Positions 6,851 to 11,544 of a stretch of 11,544 bases of DNA are shown here, piece after piece. A program made the position numbers and the translations under genes. Every line of letters starts with the position of its first letter. Position 1 is the first letter of the stretch. The DNA is from Bacteroidales bacterium (GTDB lineage Bacteria > Bacteroidota > Bacteroidia > Bacteroidales > UBA7960): NCBI GenBank assembly GCA_007124575.1, contig SLEW01000089.1:1-11544 (forward strand). Reading direction: 5' to 3'. The notes below the pieces were generated by a model, which worked only from the letters and a program-made list of their open reading frames with translations, ran no database searches and had not been told where the DNA came from.

Positions 6851-9550
6851 TTAAAACGAAAAATTATAGGTTAGGGTAGGCAATGGTCTTCCGATGATAT
6901 AAAGCTGATATAGGTCGAATGATCCATGACCTTGTTGTGTTGTAGGTGTTTTCTTGTAAAAAACGGAAAACGGGTTCTTTCTGCCATATACATTTAACAC
7001 AGAGAACGTGAAACTGCCTTTTCCGCGTTGGTCTATCCGCAGGTTCTCGCCAAGGGAGATGGAAATGTCGAGCCTGTGATAGGCGGGCAGGCGGTAGCTG
7101 TTCCGGTCGGAATAGGCCAGCAGCATGCTGTTTCCGTGCTGATACGTGTATTCAGGCAGGGTAACAGGGCGACCGGTATTATAGTTGAAGGTTGCACTTA
7201 TGCGCCATCTTCTTGACATGAAGTAGTTTGCATTGATGGCCAGGTTGTGTGGCCTGTCATAATTGGATGGGAAATAGTTGTTGTTGTTGATCTGCATGTC
7301 GGGATGGGGGCTGTCTGTGCGGCGCTGTGATGAGGAATACGTATAACTGGCGAACCCGGTGAGGTCACCTGAGTTTTTCCGCACATAAAGTTCCATCCCA
7401 TAGTTGTAGCCTTTGGCGTTGATCACATCCATTTCAAGGTGGTCGTTCATGGAGATTTGTGCGCCGGAAGTGTACTCTATGGCATTATGGATTTGCTTGT
7501 AATATACCTCCAGGGATGTTTCCAGTGTATGGTCAAAGAAATTTCTGAAATAGCCCACTGCAACCTGGTCACTGGTAAGCGGCTTCAGGTGGGTGTCGCT
7601 AAGCTTCCAAAGGTCTGTGGGTGCCATCACCGAAGTGTTGGAGATAAGATTAATATATTGATTGGCTCTGTTATAACTCAGTTTCATGGAGCTGTTCTCA
7701 TCCAGACCGACGCGAAAACCCAGACGTGGCTCCAGGCCGCCATATTGCTGAACAACATCACCTGATTCATATTGTGTGCTGTCTGTGATGGTCTGCTGGC
7801 TGTAAGCCTGGTCTTCTTCATATGATCTTACGGTAGCAGGCCCCATCTGGAGGTAGTGTGAGTAGCGGAGGCCGAGTTCAAGTGCAATTCTGTCGCTTAT
7901 ATTAATGTCATCACTAACGAATGCAGCAAGCTCGTATGCCTGTTCGTTTTCCATAGTCCAGTGGGATACCTGCGAATCATCGCTTTCGGGGTGAATGCTG
8001 CCGGGGGCAATATCGTAGCGGATGGCGTCTGCACCCATGTTGATTTCATGCACGGAGCTTGGATAATAGGACAAAAACCAGGTGAGTTTTTTATAATCAA
8101 TGTCGGAGTCTATCCGGTAATGACCTTCGGGGTTGTATTCAGGCAGCTCTGCCAGGCTGTACTGATAACCGCTATAGCCAGCAATGAAAGTGGAAGAAAG
8201 GCTTGAGCTGATAAAGCTGTTGAGTCTCAGGGATGCCAGGTGGTTATAGTATTCATAATCTACGTCATCCCCGAAGTTTGACTTGTCGTAGCTTCTGTAG
8301 CCAAAAATGGTGAGTCTGTGATTCTGTCCGAGAGCAACATTCAGATGCCCGGTAATATCATTAAAGCCGACAGAACTGTTCATCAGGTCCTCATTGGGTA
8401 TCCTTTGCAGGAGCCAGTCAGAGTATGAGGACCTTGCACCAACGGCTAGCGCTGCTTTATCTGCTACGATGGGTGTTTCCAGCAGGACGCGGCTGTTGAT
8501 GAGTCCAACGCCTCCTTCAAGAGACGTACGCTCCTTGTCAAGGCCGTTGCCGAGGCGGATATCCATGACGGACGAGGCCCTTTCGCCGTAGCGTGCCGGG
8601 ATCCCGGCCTTCATCAGACTCACATTGCTTACCATGTCGGGGTTGATGACCGATATAAGGCCGAAAAGGTGGCTGGAGTTAAACAGGGGAACATTTTCCA
8701 CCAGCAACAGGTTCTGGTCGGCGCTGCCTCCTCTTACGTTGAATCCGGAGCCGAACTCACCTACTGATTGTACGCCGGGCATGAGGGTAAAGCTTCTCAC
8801 GATATCCTGTTCGCCAAAACTGCCCGGCAAGGTTTCCAGGGCCTGGGCATCCATGGTTATGAGGCTCATCTGGGTGCTGGTGATATGGTCGCGTGCCCTG
8901 CGGGCGGTAACCGTAACTTCTGCCAGCTGGGTTGCTTCTGAAAAGATGTCCAGGGTAATTTCCCCGTCACTGATCAGCCGGATGTCCTGGTACATTTCGT
9001 CATACCCGACATAGCTGATCCTTAAACTGTGATCGCCCACAGGAAGTGTCATGCGGAACCTGCCATCCAGGTCTGTGGTAGCTCCCTGCTCCGACTCTGG
9101 TTCATAAACCACTGCGCCGATGAGTGGTTCAAAAGTGGCCGCATCCAGGATAAGCCCACTGATGGTGGCGCGGGAATATCTTCCATATTCAGAGGGATCG
9201 CCCACAATGATCATATCGTCGTCATCGGTGAGACGATCTCTTGCTATGGCATCCCGTGGCATAAGGAAGAAAAGTCCGTCGATCTCAAGGTAGGTAAGTT
9301 CGGACCGGCCGGCAATCAAAGAGATAGCCTCCTCCAAAGGTTGCTCCAGGAGGGCTTTGCTGTATATTTCATCGGCAAGCCATGTGTCGCGATAATATAT
9401 GACAGTATTGTGTTTCTCCTCGAGAGCTGCGAGGATATCCTGAACGGGCAACATCTGGCCAGCACCTTCTTGCTCCTGAGCCGTGGCATTAAGGGCTCCT
9501 GTTGCAAAAAGCAAAATTGCCAGGAAAAACTTCAACAGATATAGATTCAT
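6851..9550 (-). CDS. TonB-dependent outer-membrane receptor with STN and carboxypeptidase-regulatory domains
   Basis: An 899-residue receptor from ATG 9550. The frame stays open to a GTG at 9589, but the internal ATG places the signal peptide (MNLYLLKFFLAILLFATGAL, cleavage near ATA/QE) at the N-terminus as expected, so I use it. Order of domains: STN at about 36-98 (VQDILAALEEKHNTVIYY), carboxypeptidase-regulatory-like at about 128-203 (ISGLILDAATFEPLIGAVVY, then TDLDGRF), a TonB-box-like EVTVTA near 211, plug at about 212-332 (NVRGGSADQNLLLVE at 271), then a barrel to the C-terminal Phe (LTYNFSF), the normal end of an outer-membrane barrel. It transports an unidentified ligand across the outer membrane using TonB/ExbBD energy. 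An STN domain in FecA-type receptors signals to a FecR anti-sigma factor, but no such gene is in the window. It is the first gene of the leftward operon and is directly followed by DUF4249. Confidence 0.93.
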   Translation of the reverse strand: MNLYLLKFFLAILLFATGALNATAQEQEGAGQMLPVQDILAALEEKHNTVIYYRDTWLADEIYSKALLEQPLEEAISLIAGRSELTYLEIDGLFFLMPRDAIARDRLTDDDDMIIVGDPSEYGRYSRATISGLILDAATFEPLIGAVVYEPESEQGATTDLDGRFRMTLPVGDHSLRISYVGYDEMYQDIRLISDGEITLDIFSEATQLAEVTVTARRARDHITSTQMSLITMDAQALETLPGSFGEQDIVRSFTLMPGVQSVGEFGSGFNVRGGSADQNLLLVENVPLFNSSHLFGLISVINPDMVSNVSLMKAGIPARYGERASSVMDIRLGNGLDKERTSLEGGVGLINSRVLLETPIVADKAALAVGARSSYSDWLLQRIPNEDLMNSSVGFNDITGHLNVALGQNHRLTIFGYRSYDKSNFGDDVDYEYYNHLASLRLNSFISSSLSSTFIAGYSGYQYSLAELPEYNPEGHYRIDSDIDYKKLTWFLSYYPSSVHEINMGADAIRYDIAPGSIHPESDDSQVSHWTMENEQAYELAAFVSDDINISDRIALELGLRYSHYLQMGPATVRSYEEDQAYSQQTITDSTQYESGDVVQQYGGLEPRLGFRVGLDENSSMKLSYNRANQYINLISNTSVMAPTDLWKLSDTHLKPLTSDQVAVGYFRNFFDHTLETSLEVYYKQIHNAIEYTSGAQISMNDHLEMDVINAKGYNYGMELYVRKNSGDLTGFASYTYSSSQRRTDSPHPDMQINNNNYFPSNYDRPHNLAINANYFMSRRWRISATFNYNTGRPVTLPEYTYQHGNSMLLAYSDRNSYRLPAYHRLDISISLGENLRIDQRGKGSFTFSVLNVYGRKNPFSVFYKKTPTTQQGHGSFDLYQLYIIGRPLPTLTYNFSF

Positions 9551-9746
9551 AAGAAACGTGTTGTTGTGTATGGGTTTGTAAATTTCCACATAAAATTGGC
9601 TTTTACCAAACCGGTGGTTATATATTTATACCAATTACATGTTTTTGTTTCTGAAAATGATGTTATTTTCTTCTCTTTTGTGGGCAAATCACTTATGCCA
9701 ATACACTTTGATCACTTTTGTAAATAGTTTTGCAAAATCCATGCCC

Positions 9747-9798
9747 ATAACATAAATATACAGACATTCAGTTTAATAACCACTTGTTTTTATGTTAT
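9747..9798. repeat. 10-bp inverted repeat in the divergent spacer
   Basis: ATAACATAAA at 9747-9756 is exactly mirrored by TTTATGTTAT at 9789-9798, with 32 nt between. The location between two divergent receptor genes would suit a regulator-binding pair or an RNA hairpin. Both arms are AT-rich, so chance is a real alternative. Confidence 0.4.
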
Positions 9799-9853
9799 AT
9801 GCTTGTATATCATGTGCATTTTTGAACAGCTCTGTCCGTCTCCGCACACTGGT

Positions 9854-9874
9854 CCGGGTATTTACAGCCGGGTA
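9854..9874. repeat. Direct repeat CCGGGTA x2 in the divergent spacer
   Basis: CCGGGTA occurs at 9854-9860 and 9868-9874 (14-bp period), in a small GC-richer patch inside otherwise AT-rich DNA. It could be a tandem half-site for a regulator acting on one or both flanking receptors. No known operator is recognised. Confidence 0.35.
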
Positions 9875-9938
9875 ATCTATTCTGGATAGTTTGTGATTTA
9901 TACATTATATTATATAGGGAATTAAAAGGAGCTCAATT

Positions 9939-10004
9939 ATGTACCGTGATTATTTAGCAAAAATTGTCATTTCTTGGGATTTTTTGTGTATAATTGCACA
10001 TTGA
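9939..10004 (+). CDS. Possible 21-codon leader peptide or small protein
   Basis: ATG at 9939 opens a 21-codon frame (MYRDYLAKIVISWDFLCIIA plus H) ending in TGA at 10002-10004. What makes it notable is AAAAGGAG at 9924-9931, a near-perfect Shine-Dalgarno sequence 7 nt before the ATG; the annotated genes here do not have one, and Bacteroidota usually do not depend on it. The second half is hydrophobic, but the peptide is too short for a confident membrane call. It lies 155 nt upstream of the SusC-type start and just before an imperfect stem-loop with a T9 tract, which would fit a leader peptide/attenuator or a tiny independent transcript. It could equally be chance in AT-rich DNA. Confidence 0.2.
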   Translation: MYRDYLAKIVISWDFLCIIAH

Positions 10005-10007
10005 ATA

Positions 10008-10061
10008 CGGAATCGCTGCTGTATAAATATATTTTGTGATCCCGGATGTTAATTTTTTTTT
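10008..10061 (+). terminator. Weak stem-loop plus T9 tract, possible attenuator or terminator
   Basis: Bases 10008-10016 (CGGAATCGC) can pair with 10036-10044 (GTGATCCCG) with one A-C mismatch and one G-U pair, around a 19-nt loop. An uninterrupted T9 follows at 10053-10061, but 8 nt separate it from the stem, more than in a standard intrinsic terminator. It lies downstream of the small ORF and upstream of the SusC promoter, so it could end an upstream transcript before the receptor gene. Confidence 0.2.
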
Positions 10062-10069
10062 AATTTATT

Positions 10070-10100
10070 ATTGTTTTTTGGGGAAATCGTATTAAATTTG
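10070..10100 (+). promoter_or_regulatory. Bacteroidota-type promoter of the SusC-like gene
   Basis: TAAATTTG at 10093-10100 matches the Bacteroidota -7 consensus TAnnTTTG exactly. ATTG at 10070-10073 stands in for the -33 TTTG, exactly 19 nt upstream, within the usual spacing for the primary sigma factor of this phylum. The expected transcript start is a few bases past 10100, giving a leader of about 50 nt before ATG 10160. T-rich DNA lies just upstream (10053-10079). Confidence 0.65.
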
Positions 10101-10140
10101 AAGGTCAATCAAAGCAAGAATTTTTTGAGTTCTATTTTAT

Positions 10141-10159
10141 TAACTAAAACAAAAACAAC
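10141..10159 (+). promoter_or_regulatory. A-rich translation initiation region
   Basis: The bases before the start (TAACTAAAACAAAAACAAC) contain no Shine-Dalgarno sequence and are almost purely A with some C. This is the unstructured, A-rich leader that Bacteroidota genes often use, and it supports initiation at 10160 (or at the adjacent ATG at 10163). Confidence 0.55.
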
Positions 10160-11544
10160 ATGATGAAGCGAGTTTTCATTTTGATGGGTGTGTTGCTCTT
10201 TATGGGTTCGACCCTGTTTGGGCAGCAGATCCAGATTTCCGGTACAGTGACCGATGCGGAAGACGGAGCTACCTTGCCTGGCGTTACAGTTCAGGTTGAA
10301 GGTACAACCGTTGGTACGGTTTCAGACATTAATGGTCGCTATGAGATCACTGCGGAAGCAGATGCCACGCTGATCTTTTCATTTATTGGGATGCAGACCC
10401 AGGATGTGCCGGTGGATGGCCGTAACACGATTAACGTTGAGCTCGAGGCTGAAATGGTTGGCCTTGAAGAGGTCATCGTTATCGCTTACGGTACCACACG
10501 TCGTGAGTCATTTACCGGGGTCGCAGATGTGATCGATTCTGACAGGCTTGAAAGGCGTCAGGTATCTCACATCTCCAGGGCACTGGAAGGAAGCAGCCCT
10601 GGTGTGCAGGTTACCAGCGGTGGTGGCCAGCCCGGAGCTGGTTCACAGGTCCGTTTGAGGGGCTTTGGCTCCATCAACGCATCCAACGCACCACTTTATG
10701 TGGTTGACGGTGTTCCTTTTGACGGCAACCTGAATGCCATCAGTCCCGATGACATCGAAAACATTACCGTACTTCGCGATGCTTCTGCTGCTGCACTCTA
10801 TGGTGCCAGGGGCGCGAACGGTGTAATTATGATCACTACCCGCTCAGGTGACACAGAAAGGCCGTTTATGCGCTTTAGCTCCAGGGTAGGTGTTGTGGAT
10901 CGTGCTATTGACGAGTATCCCCGGGTAAACTCAGGGGAGTTTATGTTGCTTAGCTGGGAAGCCTATCGTAACAACCTGCATTTCCGTCAGGGCCTCGATG
11001 TAGCCGACGCAAACATGGTAGCCACTTGGGGTGAAGACGCAGGTATGGGTTTTGCCAACAGCATTATTGACCATCTCGGACGTTACAACCCCTATCATGT
11101 ACCCGAAGGGGAAGCACTTTTCGTATGGGACGATGACAATCCCTGGATTGGTTCTCTCAACCCCAATGCCACCTTGCTTTATGAAGACGACTGGCAAGAC
11201 GAACTCTTGCGTACAGCCGTTCGCCAGGAGCACACGTTCAGGGTATCCGGTGGTACGGATGTGTCTGACTACTATGTCTCACTGGGTTATCTCAACGAAG
11301 AGGGTATGGCCATCAACTCTGAATTCGAAAGGTTTTCAGCAAGGCTGAATATAAATACCCAGCCGCTAGACTGGTTTGAGAGTGGCCTGAACCTTTCAGG
11401 TTCTTTCTCTGAAACCACACAGCAACCCTTCACAGGTACACAGACTTCCAATGCCTTCTTTATCTCCCGCACAATGGGGCCCATTTATCCGGTATACCTC
11501 AGAGGTGCAGATGGTGAGTTCATCCTTGACGATGATGGAAACAA
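10160..11544 (+). CDS. SusC/RagA-family TonB-linked outer-membrane protein, partial (3' end beyond window)
   Basis: The frame is open for 461 complete codons to the window edge; the family is usually about 1000 residues, so a little under half is present. The signal peptide is at 1-21 (VFILMGVLLFMGSTLFG). A carboxypeptidase-regulatory-like domain follows at about 25-100 (ISGTVTDAEDGATLPGVTV, then SDINGRYEI). A TonB-box-like EEVIVIAYGT is at 103-112. The plug is at about 113-229, with the diagnostic VRLRGFGSIN, PLYVVDGVPF and ITVLRDASAAALYGARGANG signatures of SusC/RagA. The first barrel strands follow (RFSSRVGVV, FRVSGGTDVSDYYVSLGYL). Unlike the divergent receptor it has no STN domain. A SusD-like lipoprotein gene is expected to the right, outside the window. 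The ligand is unknown; SusC proteins import glycans, peptides or other large nutrients. It is driven by the promoter at 10070-10100. Confidence 0.93.
   Translation, partial: MMKRVFILMGVLLFMGSTLFGQQIQISGTVTDAEDGATLPGVTVQVEGTTVGTVSDINGRYEITAEADATLIFSFIGMQTQDVPVDGRNTINVELEAEMVGLEEVIVIAYGTTRRESFTGVADVIDSDRLERRQVSHISRALEGSSPGVQVTSGGGQPGAGSQVRLRGFGSINASNAPLYVVDGVPFDGNLNAISPDDIENITVLRDASAAALYGARGANGVIMITTRSGDTERPFMRFSSRVGVVDRAIDEYPRVNSGEFMLLSWEAYRNNLHFRQGLDVADANMVATWGEDAGMGFANSIIDHLGRYNPYHVPEGEALFVWDDDNPWIGSLNPNATLLYEDDWQDELLRTAVRQEHTFRVSGGTDVSDYYVSLGYLNEEGMAINSEFERFSARLNINTQPLDWFESGLNLSGSFSETTQQPFTGTQTSNAFFISRTMGPIYPVYLRGADGEFILDDDGN

Larger units (their letters stand above)
9551..10159. other. AT-rich divergent intergenic region
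   Basis: This 609-base spacer lies between two divergent receptor genes. It is much richer in A+T than the flanking coding DNA and contains no long ORF on either strand. What I can see in it: a 10-bp inverted repeat (9747-9798), a palindrome TTTTGCAAAA (9728-9737), a doubled CCGGGTA (9854-9874), a 21-codon ORF with a Shine-Dalgarno sequence (9939-10004), an imperfect stem-loop with a T9 tract (10008-10061), and a Bacteroidota-type promoter for the rightward gene (10070-10100). The leftward operon must also start here. I found no exact minus-strand TAnnTTTG box with a properly spaced partner; the AT-rich block TATATATTTATA (9619-9630) is the only obvious melting-prone site close to its start. 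Confidence 0.7.

Noticed and set aside
9029..9544. 171-codon open frame on the plus strand
   Set aside because: It lies entirely antisense to the N-terminal STN/carboxypeptidase-regulatory part of the receptor, whose minus-strand frame has clear domains. The plus-strand translation shows no recognisable domain or coherent signal.
9725..9732. TAGTTTTG on the plus strand, an exact TAnnTTTG box
   Set aside because: The nearest upstream TTTG copies are 14 nt or less, or over 40 nt, away, so no -33 partner is correctly spaced. It is also more than 400 bases from the SusC start, where a better promoter exists.
1..11544. Mobile element, CRISPR, tRNA or riboswitch
   Set aside because: No transposase or integrase, no regularly spaced direct repeats, no cloverleaf or recognisable riboswitch core were seen on either strand.

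Overview
The window reads as a Bacteroidota chromosome segment, probably Bacteroidales/Marinilabiliales-like; the order is an inference from style and not a placement. The evidence is an STN-bearing TonB-dependent receptor next to a DUF4249 lipoprotein, a classical SusC/RagA receptor, a -33/-7 promoter of Bacteroidota type, A-rich rather than Shine-Dalgarno leaders, and compact genes of moderate GC separated by very AT-rich spacers.

Layout. Five genes lie on the minus strand and are transcribed right to left: an STN + carboxypeptidase-regulatory + plug + barrel TonB-dependent receptor (9550 to 6851), a DUF4249 surface lipoprotein (6848 to 5766), a large secreted macroglobulin-like protein with a decayed TonB plug (5732 to 3387), a small secreted protein of unknown function (3378 to 2641), and a second large macroglobulin-like protein with a well preserved TonB plug but no barrel (2527 to 176). 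The gaps are 2, 33, 8 and 113 nt, so at least the first four genes look like one transcription unit. A strong 19-bp hairpin at 56-98 follows the last gene. A 609-base AT-rich divergent spacer (9551-10159) separates this operon from a plus-strand SusC/RagA-type receptor that starts at 10160 and runs off the right edge.

How the genes may work together. The receptor/DUF4249 pair resembles a SusC/SusD-type pair: a TonB-driven outer-membrane channel with a surface lipoprotein partner, substrate unknown. The two roughly 780-residue proteins share one architecture: signal peptide, MG2-like beta domains, carboxypeptidase-regulatory-like domain, plug-like domain, terminal beta domain. Neither has a beta-barrel. 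Their place in the same operon suggests that they act in the envelope with the receptor. That is inference; no function is established. I see no sigma factor, FecR-type anti-sigma gene, enzyme, transposase, tRNA, rRNA or CRISPR array in the window.

The most interesting material is the pair of barrel-less plug proteins with a small secreted orphan between them, and the divergent spacer. The spacer holds a credible SusC promoter, plus a 21-codon ORF with a strong Shine-Dalgarno sequence followed by an imperfect stem-loop and a T9 tract.
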